Source: Pseudomonas californiensis (GTDB taxonomy: Bacteria; Pseudomonadota; Gammaproteobacteria; Pseudomonadales; Pseudomonadaceae). Taken from it: a DNA stretch of 44,611 bases. This document shows positions 1 to 8,307 of the stretch, one piece after another. The position numbers and the translations under genes were made by a program. Numbering within the stretch: position 1 is the first letter of the stretch; each line of letters begins with the position of its first letter. The stretch is from the NCBI RefSeq assembly GCF_021147775.1, contig NZ_JAGTPK010000039.1, positions 1-44,611 on the forward strand, given 5' to 3'. Below the pieces are notes generated by a model. It had not been told where the DNA came from. It did no database searches and saw only the letters and a list, made by a program, of their open reading frames with translations.

Positions 1-579
1 CGGCAAGCCGTCCACATATTTAGTGGTCAGCAGCATCGCCAGAACACTCGGGCTGGCCATGCTTTTTTCAATCAGTTGAGCCGGTTTGTCCGCAGTGACC
101 GGTGCTGTTTCGCAGTCGCGGCAACCGTAGACTTTACGAACATGCCTGATCACGCGGATCTGCATCGGCACGATTTCAAGTTGCTCGCTGACTTCCTCGC
201 CAATCGTGTGTTTGCGACAGCCGCAGATACAAGTCAGCTCATGCTCGGGCAATTCGTGGATGACTTCGATACGCGGAAGATCGGCGGGCAGAGGCTTGCG
301 CTTGCCACGCCGTTTGGCGGGAGCGACGACCTCTTCTTCAACGTTGTCGTCGATAGCTTCGACGACGCTCTCTGCTTCGTTGAAGAGGGCCAACTGCGGC
401 GTGGCCGCATCGGCTGTTTGCTCGGACTTGCGACCAAACAGACGCTGGCGCAGTAGTGCGTTTTCTTCTTCGAGATGAACGATCTTGCCCTTGTCAGACG
501 TGCGCTCGCGCAACATTTGCTCAAGCAGTTGCTTGAGCAAAACAGGATCGTCAGGAAGGTCTTTGGGCATGGAAATCAT
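1..579 (-). CDS. tnpC: IS66-family transposase TnpC, N-terminal part (runs off the window)
   Basis: The open frame starts at ATG 579 (MISMPKDLPDDPVLLKQL) and stays open to base 1. Visible in order: a leucine-rich coiled coil (LLEQMLRERTSDKGKIVHLE), the IS66 signature LLRQRLFGRKSEQ, an acidic linker, then the zinc-finger-like stretch with ELTCICGCRKH and VYGCRDCE, which matches the IS66 transposase zinc-binding domain. The DDE catalytic domain lies outside the window. It starts 18 bp after the tnpB stop, as expected for a co-transcribed tnpB-tnpC pair. The C-terminal end of a related copy enters from the right edge of the window. Confidence 0.93.
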   Translation of the reverse strand, partial: MISMPKDLPDDPVLLKQLLEQMLRERTSDKGKIVHLEEENALLRQRLFGRKSEQTADAATPQLALFNEAESVVEAIDDNVEEEVVAPAKRRGKRKPLPADLPRIEVIHELPEHELTCICGCRKHTIGEEVSEQLEIVPMQIRVIRHVRKVYGCRDCETAPVTADKPAQLIEKSMASPSVLAMLLTTKYVDGLP

Positions 580-597
580 GCCCTGGATTATACCGAA

Positions 598-957
598 TCA
601 GGCGACGAATCGCGGCGTCAAAACCTGATGAGGTCGGTTGCGCCAGAGGTCAAAACCGTCGAGCATCCAGTTGAGTTCCTGGACGGTCAGGACAATCGCC
701 TCGTCGCTGACATCGGGCGATGTTTTGAAACGTTCGGATTCCAGACGCTTGAGCCAAAGGCAGAAGCCGTTTCGCTCCCAATACAAAATCTTAACCCGGT
801 TGCGCGGCTTGTTGAGAAAGACGAAGAGCACCGGGTCGAAGACCGCTACCTTTATGTCCAGCTCGACCAGGGCAGCCAGGCCGTCGATGGACTTTCGGAA
901 GTCGACCGGCTTGGGATACAGATACACTTTTTCGACTTTTGCATCGGGTCGCATCAT
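598..957 (-). CDS. tnpB: IS66-family accessory protein TnpB
   Basis: A 119-residue protein with the TnpB (IS66 Orf2) hallmarks: the N-terminal stretch VYLYPKPVDFRKSIDGLAAL, then FVFLNKPRNRVKILYWERNG and FCLWLKRLESERF. Length matches the family (about 115-120 residues). TnpB is needed for transposition of IS66 elements but its biochemical role is not well defined. The start ATG-ATG is preceded by AGGAG about 10 nt upstream. The protein looks intact. Immediately upstream is only a short leader and the IS terminus, with no tnpA. Confidence 0.95.
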   Translation of the reverse strand: MMRPDAKVEKVYLYPKPVDFRKSIDGLAALVELDIKVAVFDPVLFVFLNKPRNRVKILYWERNGFCLWLKRLESERFKTSPDVSDEAIVLTVQELNWMLDGFDLWRNRPHQVLTPRFVA

Positions 958-1019
958 GGCGAACGGGCTCCTGATAGAATCGGGAGCACAGCATCGGGCA
1001 TCAACTGAGCATTTTGAAT

Positions 1020-1041
1020 GTGGGGTTCATGGAGCGCTTAC
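1020..1041 (-). repeat. IS66 terminal inverted repeat (tnpB-side end)
   Basis: Read on the minus strand this 22-bp end starts GTAAGCGCTCCATGAACC. The end at 44514-44535 reads the same on the plus strand except for one base (A for G at position 14). Opposite polarity of the two ends relative to their transposase genes is what left and right termini of one element type should show. Confidence 0.9.
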
Positions 1042-1281
1042 TAACCATCCAGTCCTAGACTCAAGCAATGCCTCCGCCGCATATGAACGCGCTCCGTCTG
1101 CCAGCTCCAGCAGATCGCTGAGATCGTCACGATTAATTACTTGGGATCGACAAAGGGCGTGAGCCGTTCTGCGTAGCCTCCTGTGCTGAGCACCAAGATT
1201 CTCCTGTAACGCGATGCTGTCGTTCAAGAGTAGTGTCCATGTCGCTATAGCAGCGGTTCGCTCAACGCTTGCCACATCCAT
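1027..1281 (-). pseudogene. Small unknown gene, 3' end replaced by IS66 terminus
   Basis: The frame starts at ATG 1281, with AAGAGG about 10 nt upstream, and encodes a helical, leucine- and alanine-rich protein (MDVASVERTAAIATW). Its last codons and stop lie inside the IS66 inverted repeat: the host-derived part ends near 1042 (ESRTGW) and the IS supplies a short tail LVSAP and a TGA. So the gene was probably interrupted by IS66 and its natural C-terminus is unknown. I do not recognise a family. Confidence 0.45.
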
Positions 1282-1853
1282 AGTCTTAGCCTCTTCCCGC
1301 TATCGGTTATCTGTATGAATGAACAGTATAGCTTTTTTCGGTTATTCTGCTAGGAGGCAACACTCGAACTCGCGCTTAAGTTGATAACAAATGTTCTCGA
1401 AAATAACCACCAGAATAAAAAAACGGATGAAAAAGCACTTATCCCCCTCCCGCCGACGGGCTTTGCGTCCCCAAAAAGTGCAAACGCCGGGTGTGGTGCA
1501 ACCAATGCTCCAGGGCACGCCGTCTGTGGGCTCGCACAGGGCAGCGGCCATTGCACTGCGTGCAAAGTTTTGCAGGGAAATGTCACGGGCTTGCACGACG
1601 CGCTGCAGGCTGCCCTGGGCGATCGATCTGGCGACAGGCCCGGCCCGCTTGGGTGAAAAATTGGAAAACAGGTGAAATGGATGATTTTCGAAAACCAGTG
1701 TGCCCGAAAAGTCTTTGGTATTGATAACGCAATGAAGCTGCCCTAAATGTCCTAGCCGCTTGAAATATGCGGTTCCTGGTGGGTTGCATGCCTCCTCGGC
1801 ATTTGCACCGCTTTGCAATCGCTTGGTTCAGGAAAAGACTGAAATTACAGGCG
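1282..1853. other. Gene-free stretch, possibly degenerate
   Basis: About 570 bp with no frame that I can support. The minus-strand frame 1342-1818 has an atypical composition and no family signature. No tRNA, strong promoter or repeat was recognised by eye. Confidence 0.4.
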
Positions 1854-1881
1854 AAAAAAAACCGCCTGAAAGGCGGCTTTT
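1854..1881 (-). terminator. Rho-independent terminator after the 44-residue ORF
   Basis: On the minus strand a CCGCC/GGCGG stem is followed by a run of eight T. It sits about 12 bp after the stop of the small gene at 1893-2027. The A-run on the other side makes it potentially bidirectional. Confidence 0.8.
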
Positions 1882-1892
1882 GGAATTCGTAC

Positions 1893-2027
1893 TCACACAG
1901 ATTTTTGTGGAGCTACCTGCTTGAGGGTACCAGCTTTAATCGCACGTTCGATTTTTTCGAAAGCATCGTTAAGGCGAGCTGCTTTCATTTTCTGCAGGTC
2001 CTTAATCGTGAGTCTTTCGGTAACCAT
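1893..2027 (-). CDS. Short basic helical protein, 44 residues, unknown function
   Basis: The frame starts ATG at 2027 and reads MVTERLTIKDLQKMKAARLN, continuing to ...QVAPQKSV then TGA. The Shine-Dalgarno AAAGGAG, about 6 nt before the ATG, is close to ideal. The protein is rich in Lys/Arg and predicted mostly helical. Its first 26 bp overlap the end of the 180-residue gene upstream in another frame, so the two are probably translationally coupled. A strong terminator follows directly. That arrangement (strong SD, overlap, terminator) supports a real gene, perhaps a partner or antitoxin-like protein of its neighbour, but no family is recognised. Confidence 0.6.
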   Translation of the reverse strand: MVTERLTIKDLQKMKAARLNDAFEKIERAIKAGTLKQVAPQKSV

Positions 2028-2544
2028 GCCAATCTCCTTTGGATCGGTGGACGGGTGAAAAACCTATGGATGACGCAAGGCTACCACCAATCCGGTGGTA
2101 CCACAAATTGAGCTTATCAATCCGTTTGTCCTCTTCAGCGCCCGCGATGAAATAGAACTCGTCTGCGGTGGGGCGGTAGCCTATGAAGGTTTGCACTGCT
2201 ACAACCAGCAGTTCAGGTACGGTTTGCCTAAGGAGGTTGCGTGTAGTACCTGCTACCTGCAGTGGCGCAAAGCGGTTCTTTGAGAAGTACACACTGGCGG
2301 CTGCGTATTTCAGACTATATGCGTGCGAACTCAGATTATGGCCAGCGTCGGTTCTGATGATTCCGGTGTAGTGCGTAGCGACAGGGTCAGAGCTGATCAG
2401 ACCGAAAATCATGATGAATCGTTCCCCTTGGCAGAGCAAAGGGACGTACCACTCATTCTCATCCTCCGGTGACTCGAAAACACCACCTACAAAGGGGCCA
2501 TTCGTGCTCAAACCTTTGTACATCTGGGAGATAAGTTCGTCCAT
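2002..2544 (-). CDS. Hypothetical protein, 180 residues
   Basis: Starts at ATG 2544 with GGAG a few bases upstream. The sequence looks like a folded globular protein (FVGGVFESPEDENEWYVPLL; central SSHAYSLKYAAASVYF; C-terminal FYFIAGAEEDKRIDKLNLW followed by YHRIGG). The C-terminal pattern of a charged helix then WYHRI...GF is loosely reminiscent of acetyltransferase-like folds, but this is weak and I do not assign a function. It overlaps the 44-residue gene by 26 bp and shares its terminator, so the pair forms a two-gene operon. No signal peptide or membrane segment is evident. Confidence 0.65.
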   Translation of the reverse strand: MDELISQMYKGLSTNGPFVGGVFESPEDENEWYVPLLCQGERFIMIFGLISSDPVATHYTGIIRTDAGHNLSSHAYSLKYAAASVYFSKNRFAPLQVAGTTRNLLRQTVPELLVVAVQTFIGYRPTADEFYFIAGAEEDKRIDKLNLWYHRIGGSLASSIGFSPVHRSKGDWHGYRKTHD

Positions 2545-2947
2545 GTGTGCTCCGAAATCAGGGAGCGCATCCTAGCAGGGCAGGGGCTTGGGGTGAACCA
2601 ATGCTGCCAGCAAAACGAGTAAAAGTGGCCGTGGTAAAGCAATTATCTTCAAAGTATAGGAAGGGTATCAATTGGGCAGCCCAGAGAGACAAATCCGACC
2701 TTTGGGGCGGACGGCGTGGTGACGGTGGACATGGCGAACCTCGGCGTGAATGTGCCTGGGCGATACGCGCGCAGACACCGATTGGGCGCTTGGTGCGCCT
2801 CTGATCAAAAAGTGCGCAATTCTAGCGGCGAGCGCGCACGATGACCAGCGTTTGGCGGAGAATTACGACGAGTGCTGTGTTAAATCCCCTGCGTGGTGGG
2901 TGTGCAGCTCTGACCCTGGATAGCCAGAGGGCTATTCATGCTGGCAG
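2545..2947. other. Gene-free stretch containing one copy of a 43-bp repeat
   Basis: No convincing gene. It holds the repeat at 2840-2882 (listed separately) and a small hairpin ATAGCC-AGAG-GGCTAT at 2920-2935 just past the sulP stop that could help end sulP transcription, although it lacks a T-run. Confidence 0.5.
2840..2882 (+). repeat. 43-bp imperfect direct repeat, copy 1 (flanks sulP)
   Basis: Matches 4824-4866 at 37 of 43 positions. In one frame both copies encode a similar peptide: here SAHDDQRLAENYDECCVK, there SACDEQRLKENYNECCVM. The mismatches mostly keep the peptide similar, which hints at a former coding sequence. Confidence 0.75.
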
Positions 2948-4435
2948 TCAGTGCCCCATCAGCGTGTCGATACCGTCCGGTTTGTCGTGCACGCCGAATC
3001 GGTCGACGAGGGTCGCGGTCGCCTGGTTCATGCCGATGACGTCGGCGGTGATGCCCTCTCGACGCAGTTTGAGGACCACTTTGTCCAGAGCCGCCACTGC
3101 GGTGATGTCCCAGAAGTGAGCGTCTCGCAGGTCTATGGTAAGCGTGTCCAGTTTCTCCTTGAGGTCGAACGCATTGGCAAACCGGTCTGCGGACCCGAAG
3201 AAAACCTGGCCAGTGACGTAGTATGTCCGGTGGCTGTGTTCAGGGTCATGTCTGGAGGTGACATCCAGGTAATGGCCTATTTTGTTGGCAAAGAACATGG
3301 CTGCCAGCAGAGTGCCCGCGATGACGCCATACGCGAGGTTATGCGTAGTGACCACTACTGCCACGGTGGTGACCATCACGATGTTCGTCGAGAGTGGATA
3401 GGTTTTCAGGTTGCGGATCGAGCTCCAGCTGAACGTGCTGATGGACACCATGATCATCACCGCAACCAGGGCCGCCATCGGAATGCGTGCCAGCCAATCG
3501 CCAAGAAACACGACCATTACGAGTAAAAGTACGCCTGCGCTCAGCGTGGACAGGCGCGTTCTGCCGCCGGATTTAACATTGATCATCGACTGTCCGATCA
3601 TCGCGCAGCCTGCCATCCCGCCGATCAGGCCGGTAGCGATGTTCGCGATGCCCTGGCCTTTGCATTCCCGGTTCTTGTCGCTGCGGGTATCTGTCAGGTC
3701 ATCAACGATGGTCGCTGTCATCATCGACTCCAGCAAACCGACCACCGCCAAAGCCGCTGAGTAGGGAAGGACGATCAGTAATGTCTCCATGTTCAGTGGC
3801 ACGCTGGGCCACATGAATATCGGCAGGCTGTCCGGCAATGAACCCATGTCGCCGACGGTATGTATCTTCAGACCCTGATACATCGATACGGCTGTCAGCA
3901 CCAGAATGCACACCAGTGGTGACGGCAATAACTTGCCCACGAACGGTACGCGTGGAAACAGATAAATAATCGCCAATCCAGCAGCGGTCATTGCATAGAC
4001 TGGCCAAGTGACGCCTGTGAGTTCAGGTAGCTGCGCCATGAAGATCAGAATGGCGAGCGCATTGACGAAGCCCGTAACGACCGAGCGGGACACAAAGCGC
4101 ATCAGCGCGCCCAATCGCAGGTAGCCAGCGATGATCTGCAGCAACCCGCATACCAGGGTTGCTGCCAGCAGGTACTGAAGCCCGTGGTCTTTTACCAGAT
4201 TGACCATCAGCAGCGCCATTGCGCCGGTGGCGGCGGAGATCATCGCGGGGCGACCTCCGACAAACGCAATCACTGTGCAGATACAAAACGAGGCATAGAG
4301 ACCGACTTCAGGGTCGACGCCGGAGATGATCGAGAAGGCAATCGCTTCCGGAATGAGGGCAAGTGCAACAACGAGACCGGCGAGCACATCCGCCTTTATG
4401 TTGGATAGCCAGTTGGCCTTGATCTTTTCAAACAT
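2948..4435 (-). CDS. SulP-family anion transporter with STAS domain
   Basis: An inner-membrane transporter of the SulP/SLC26 family, which moves sulfate, bicarbonate or other small anions; the substrate is not readable here. Shown by the family start DVLAGLVVALALIPEAIAFS, the GLYASF and SAATGAMALLM stretches, roughly a dozen hydrophobic segments, and a C-terminal STAS domain from about residue 395 (DTLTIDLRDAHFWDITAVAA then LDKVV). About 495 residues, normal for bacterial SulP. I chose ATG 4435 (MFEKIKANWLSN) because family homology begins there. ATG 4447 and TTG 4498 are in-frame alternatives and no candidate has a strong SD. The gene is divergent from kup. Confidence 0.88.
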   Translation of the reverse strand: MFEKIKANWLSNIKADVLAGLVVALALIPEAIAFSIISGVDPEVGLYASFCICTVIAFVGGRPAMISAATGAMALLMVNLVKDHGLQYLLAATLVCGLLQIIAGYLRLGALMRFVSRSVVTGFVNALAILIFMAQLPELTGVTWPVYAMTAAGLAIIYLFPRVPFVGKLLPSPLVCILVLTAVSMYQGLKIHTVGDMGSLPDSLPIFMWPSVPLNMETLLIVLPYSAALAVVGLLESMMTATIVDDLTDTRSDKNRECKGQGIANIATGLIGGMAGCAMIGQSMINVKSGGRTRLSTLSAGVLLLVMVVFLGDWLARIPMAALVAVMIMVSISTFSWSSIRNLKTYPLSTNIVMVTTVAVVVTTHNLAYGVIAGTLLAAMFFANKIGHYLDVTSRHDPEHSHRTYYVTGQVFFGSADRFANAFDLKEKLDTLTIDLRDAHFWDITAVAALDKVVLKLRREGITADVIGMNQATATLVDRFGVHDKPDGIDTLMGH

Positions 4436-4977
4436 TGATTCACCCATGGCAGGCACGGCATGACGCGCAGCGGCGAGCGCTGAACGGTGCGTGTGCAACT
4501 GTTTTTGACTGAGCTAGGGAGTGGGCTGCCGATATTGATCGGGCACAGCCGGATGCGACCGCAGTAGGTTGCGGTCAGGGTGTTGCGAGGGGGCGTAGCG
4601 CTAAGGCGGCGTAGGCAGCCAGTGGGTGCGGGACATGGCATTTCCTTGGGCAATTCTGGAAACCGGGCAAATGTTAACCGGTCCGCTGCGCCTGTTCAAA
4701 CTTCAAGCGCCATTAACAGACGAGCGCGAGCAGGGAGTTTTGATCAGGCGGGCGTTACAAAAGAAAGGTCAAAGCCATGAGATGAGGTTGCTGATCCAGA
4801 CACACCGCAAGACGAGTGCATGCGATGAGCAGCGTTTGAAAGAGAATTACAACGAGTGCTGCGTTATGCTTCGCGCCATCGCGCCCAGGCATGTCAATGT
4901 CTGGGTGAATCTGAATTGTTACGCGTTGTGAAGTTCAGAGTGCTTTGAACCTCATGTCTGGTTTCCGGGAGTAGTGG
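4436..4977. other. Divergent intergenic region sulP/kup
   Basis: About 540 bp that must hold the promoters of both transporter genes. It contains the second 43-bp repeat copy (4824-4866). The plus-strand frame 4626-4931 that spans it ends in ...DEQRLKENYNECCVM and lacks a recognisable family, so I treat it as probably non-coding or a remnant. No riboswitch-like structure recognised. Confidence 0.5.
4824..4866 (+). repeat. 43-bp imperfect direct repeat, copy 2 (flanks sulP)
   Basis: Partner of 2840-2882, 37 of 43 bases identical. The two copies sit on either side of sulP, about 2 kb apart, in the same orientation. Confidence 0.75.
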
Positions 4978-6873
4978 ATGAGTCAAGCAAACAGTCATGC
5001 TGAGGGGGCAAGCGCTGCAAGGCCTGTTGGCTTGTTGATCGCGGCAGTGGGCGTCGTCTATGGCGACATTGGCACCAGCCCGCTGTATACGCTCAAGGAA
5101 GTGTTTCAGGGTGGCTATGGGGTCGAGGTGACACATGACGCGATTCTGGGCGTACTGTCGCTGATTTTTTGGTCGCTGATCTGGGTCGTCTCCTTCAAGT
5201 ACATGGTCTTTATCCTGCGCGCCGACAACCAGGGCGAGGGCGGCATCATGGCCCTGACGGCGTTGGCGCGTCGTGCGTCGGCCAAGCATCCACGGCTGCA
5301 GATGATGATGGTGGTGTTCGGGTTGTTTGGCGCTGCGCTGTTCTATGGTGACAGCATGATCACCCCGGCGGTCTCGGTGTTGTCGGCGATGGAGGGGCTC
5401 GAGCTGGCATTCGATGGCCTGGAGCGCTGGATTGTGCCGATGGCGCTGGTGGTGCTGGTCGGTCTGTTCCTGATCCAGCGACATGGCACTGCGCGCATCG
5501 GAGTGCTGTTCGGCCCGGTCATGGTCACCTGGTTCGTGGTGCTGGGCGCGCTGGGCATCTACGGCATCATGCAGTCTCCGGAAGTGCTGCACGCTGTCAA
5601 CCCAGTCTGGGGTGTACGATTCTTTGTCATCCATCCGGGCATTGGCGTCGCCATTCTGGGCGCCGTGGTGCTGGCGTTGACCGGTGCCGAAGCGCTTTAC
5701 GCCGACATGGGGCACTTTGGACGCAAGCCGATCTCGCGTGCATGGTTCATCCTGGTTCTGCCTGCCCTGTTGCTCAATTACTTCGGGCAGGGGGCTTTGG
5801 TGCTGGGTAATCCTGAGGCTGTCCGCAACCCGTTCTATCTGCTGGCGCCTGCCTGGGCCTTGCTGCCGTTGATCGGCCTGTCGACCATGGCAACCGTGAT
5901 TGCTTCGCAGGCAGTGATTTCCGGGGCGTTCTCCATGACGCTTCAGGCCATCCAGTTGGGTTACATCCCTCGGATGTACATCCAGCACACGTCCAGCGAT
6001 GCGCAGGGCCAGATTTACATCGGTGCTGTGAACTGGGCGTTGATGGCGGGTGTGATCCTGCTGGTGATCGGCTTTGAGTCCTCAGGCGCGCTGGCATCTG
6101 CATACGGCGTTGCAGTGACCGGAACCATGCTGTGCACCACGATTCTGGTGTCGACTGTCATGTTGATGCTCTGGAAATGGCCGCCGCTGCTGGCGGTGCC
6201 GTTGTTGCTGTGTCTGTTGCTGGTGGACGGTCTGTTCTTCGCGGCCAACGTGCCGAAGATCTTCCAGGGCGGGGCGTTTCCGGTGCTGGCCGGTGCTGTG
6301 CTGTTTATTCTCATGACCACCTGGAAGCGCGGCAAGCAGTTGCTGGCTGAGCGTATTGATGAGGGCGGGCTGCCTTTGCCGATCTTCATTGGCAGTATCC
6401 GGGTCCAGCCGCCGCATCGTGTTCAGGGTACTGCAGTGTTCCTGACTGCTCGTTCGGATGCTGTGCCGCACGCGCTGCTGCACAATATGCTGCACAACCA
6501 GGTGCTGCATGAGCAGGTGGTGCTGTTGACCGTGGTCTACGAGGATTCCCCTCGTGTGCCCGCCCAGCAGCGTTTCGAGGTGGAATCGTATGGCGAAGGT
6601 TTCTACCGGGTGATTCTGCATTTCGGGTTCATTGACGAGCCTGATGTGCCGGCTGCGCTGGCCTTGTGTCATCTGGCGGAGCTGGACTTCAGTCCGATGC
6701 GTACGACGTACTTCCTCAGTCGCGAGACGGTCATCCCGTCCAAGATGGACGGAATGGCACGCTGGCGGGAAGCCTTGTTCGCGTTCATGCTCAAGAACGC
6801 CAACGGCAACCTGCGCTTCTTCAAGCTGCCCTTCAACCGGGTGATTGAGCTGGGTACGCAGGTCGAGATGTAA
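4978..6873 (+). CDS. kup: Potassium uptake protein Kup
   Basis: A secondary K+ transporter of the KUP/HAK/KT family in the inner membrane. Typical N-terminal signature VGVVYGDIGTSPLYTLKEVF, then KYMVFILRADNQGEGGIMAL, ALFYGDSMITPAVSVLSA and ALTGAEALYADMGHFG, with about twelve hydrophobic segments over the first 430 residues and a soluble C-terminal domain. 631 residues, close to the 620-630 typical of bacterial Kup. The ATG is at 4978 with GGGAGTAG just upstream. Transcribed alone and closed by a terminator at 6907-6944. Confidence 0.96.
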   Translation: MSQANSHAEGASAARPVGLLIAAVGVVYGDIGTSPLYTLKEVFQGGYGVEVTHDAILGVLSLIFWSLIWVVSFKYMVFILRADNQGEGGIMALTALARRASAKHPRLQMMMVVFGLFGAALFYGDSMITPAVSVLSAMEGLELAFDGLERWIVPMALVVLVGLFLIQRHGTARIGVLFGPVMVTWFVVLGALGIYGIMQSPEVLHAVNPVWGVRFFVIHPGIGVAILGAVVLALTGAEALYADMGHFGRKPISRAWFILVLPALLLNYFGQGALVLGNPEAVRNPFYLLAPAWALLPLIGLSTMATVIASQAVISGAFSMTLQAIQLGYIPRMYIQHTSSDAQGQIYIGAVNWALMAGVILLVIGFESSGALASAYGVAVTGTMLCTTILVSTVMLMLWKWPPLLAVPLLLCLLLVDGLFFAANVPKIFQGGAFPVLAGAVLFILMTTWKRGKQLLAERIDEGGLPLPIFIGSIRVQPPHRVQGTAVFLTARSDAVPHALLHNMLHNQVLHEQVVLLTVVYEDSPRVPAQQRFEVESYGEGFYRVILHFGFIDEPDVPAALALCHLAELDFSPMRTTYFLSRETVIPSKMDGMARWREALFAFMLKNANGNLRFFKLPFNRVIELGTQVEM

Positions 6874-6906
6874 CCCGCTGCTGGCAAGACTGGCTGAACG
6901 GCAGGC

Positions 6907-6944
6907 AAAAAAATCCCGGCAACCTTACGGTGCCGGGATTTTTT
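6907..6944. terminator. Bidirectional rho-independent terminator between kup and acvB
   Basis: An AAAAAATCCCGGCA / TGCCGGGATTTTTT stem with a short loop, A-run on the left and T-run on the right. It serves the convergent ends of kup (plus) and acvB/virJ (minus). Confidence 0.9.
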
Positions 6945-6975
6945 ATGGCAGGCACATCAGCTGCGATAGCGCATA

Positions 6976-8307
6976 TTACTGAGCAGCTGTTTTGCCCTGA
7001 CGCTTGTTGATCGCATCAATCAGGCGCTTGGCCAAGGCAGGGTAGTCTTCATCGAAGTGATGACCGCCCGGCAATTGAACCGCTTCGCCCACAGCTGTGG
7101 TATCGGTGCAGCCGCTGTCTTTCTTCTCTTCCACGCCGTACACGCAGAACACTTTGGCGGCGGGCAGCTTGGCCATTTCCTGGCCTGTGGTTGCTTCCTT
7201 GCCTGCGTTGCCGAGCCAGCCATCGACATGGATCTCGAAGCTGCCAGTCCGCGCGAACGCCAGCAGGATGATCGCATCGATACGGTTCTGGTCTTCGGTC
7301 GCCAGACGGTTGTAAATTGCAGGCATGACGTCAGCACCGAAGGAATAACCCGCGAGAATGAAGCGCTTGGTGCCCCATTTCTGACGATAGTGGTTCATCA
7401 GGTCGGTCAGGTCGACGGCAGTCTGCTCAGGCGTCTTGTGCTCCCAGTAGTAGCGCAGTACGTCGATACCGACCACTGGGTAACCCATCTTCGCCATATC
7501 GCCCGCCACGACCTTGTCCAGGTCGCGCCAGCCGCCGTCACCAGACATAAACAGCGTCACGGTGTCGGAGGGTTGGCTTGCTGGCACTTCAACCACCGGA
7601 ATGCCCAGGCCGCCCGCGTCGTTTTCGCCCAGCAGCAAGTGGCGCAGTTCAGTGTTCAGAACCTGCGGCAGCGGAATGTCGTAATCGCTGATGCTGGTGT
7701 CGGCATTGGTCTGGTCGCGCACGAATGCAGCGCTCGGATCATCCGGCGCATCGTTCCAGGCAGCCAGCCAATGGCCGTGTGGCGCCTTTTGCGGCAGCGG
7801 CACGTCGCATATGCGCGGCGGGGTCTCGTCTTCTTCCAGCACCGGTGGCGGATTGGAAACGTGCTCCAGTGCAAAACCTACCGAGATCGCCTGAGCCTTG
7901 TCATTGGTCTGTTCGGCCAGCCAACGCCACGCCAGTGTCGCACCAGGCCCGATGCCGCCCACGACGAGGGCGGGACCGTCGAGTTTCTCCAGAGCGGCCT
8001 TGAAAGTCTTCTGCTGCATGACGCAATCGTCTTTTGGCAGCACGACCTGGATGATGCGAGCCGAGGCGTCCTTGCTGATCGCCAGCAATTGTTTGTCGGT
8101 CAGCATCTCTTCTGCGGTGACGGCCAGGGCAATGCGGGTCTTGATGCTTGTGGCCGGCGTCACGCTGATCAGCGGTGCACCGTCATCCAGGTCAAAGCGT
8201 TCCAGAGTGGCGGGTGGAGCGGGGCGGTTCCAGATCCAGGCTCCCAGTGCAGCCAATAGAAGAATTACCAGGGCGGCGAGCAAAAATCGCCAAAAGCGTC
8301 GAATCAT
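6976..8307 (-). CDS. AcvB/VirJ-family alpha/beta hydrolase (lysyl-PG hydrolase type)
   Basis: 443 residues with one N-terminal membrane anchor (FLLAALVILLLAALGAWIW), so likely periplasmic. The C-terminal half is the VirJ-type serine hydrolase: LFMSGDGGWRDLDK, VGIDVLRYYWEHKTPEQ, the nucleophile elbow GYSFGADVMPAIYN, and the late histidine in LPGGHHFDEDY. In Agrobacterium and Rhizobium AcvB acts on lysyl-phosphatidylglycerol made by the neighbouring lpiA/mprF product; the same pairing is seen here because its ATG overlaps the mprF stop by one base. Long two-domain form (AcvB-like) rather than the short VirJ. Function in this organism is by family and context. Confidence 0.9.
   Translation of the reverse strand: MIRRFWRFLLAALVILLLAALGAWIWNRPAPPATLERFDLDDGAPLISVTPATSIKTRIALAVTAEEMLTDKQLLAISKDASARIIQVVLPKDDCVMQQKTFKAALEKLDGPALVVGGIGPGATLAWRWLAEQTNDKAQAISVGFALEHVSNPPPVLEEDETPPRICDVPLPQKAPHGHWLAAWNDAPDDPSAAFVRDQTNADTSISDYDIPLPQVLNTELRHLLLGENDAGGLGIPVVEVPASQPSDTVTLFMSGDGGWRDLDKVVAGDMAKMGYPVVGIDVLRYYWEHKTPEQTAVDLTDLMNHYRQKWGTKRFILAGYSFGADVMPAIYNRLATEDQNRIDAIILLAFARTGSFEIHVDGWLGNAGKEATTGQEMAKLPAAKVFCVYGVEEKKDSGCTDTTAVGEAVQLPGGHHFDEDYPALAKRLIDAINKRQGKTAAQ

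Larger units (their letters stand above)
1..1041 (-). mobile_element. IS66-family insertion sequence, 5' part
   Basis: The element runs right to left and leaves the window at base 1. It contains tnpB and the start of tnpC, in the usual IS66 order. Its outer end is at 1041, where the minus strand starts GTAAGCG, the typical IS66 terminus. A nearly identical terminus occurs at 44514. Between the end at 1041 and the tnpB start there are only 84 bp, so the tnpA gene found in many IS66 members is absent. Full IS66 elements are about 2.5 kb, so over half is missing here. The 8 bp outside the end (1042-1049, taaccatc) would be one target-site duplicate, but the partner is not in the window. Confidence 0.93.

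Noticed and set aside
1342..1818. 158-codon minus-strand frame between the IS66 flank and the 44-residue gene
   Set aside because: No SD, no recognisable domain, and unusual composition; overlapping frames on both strands are equally long.
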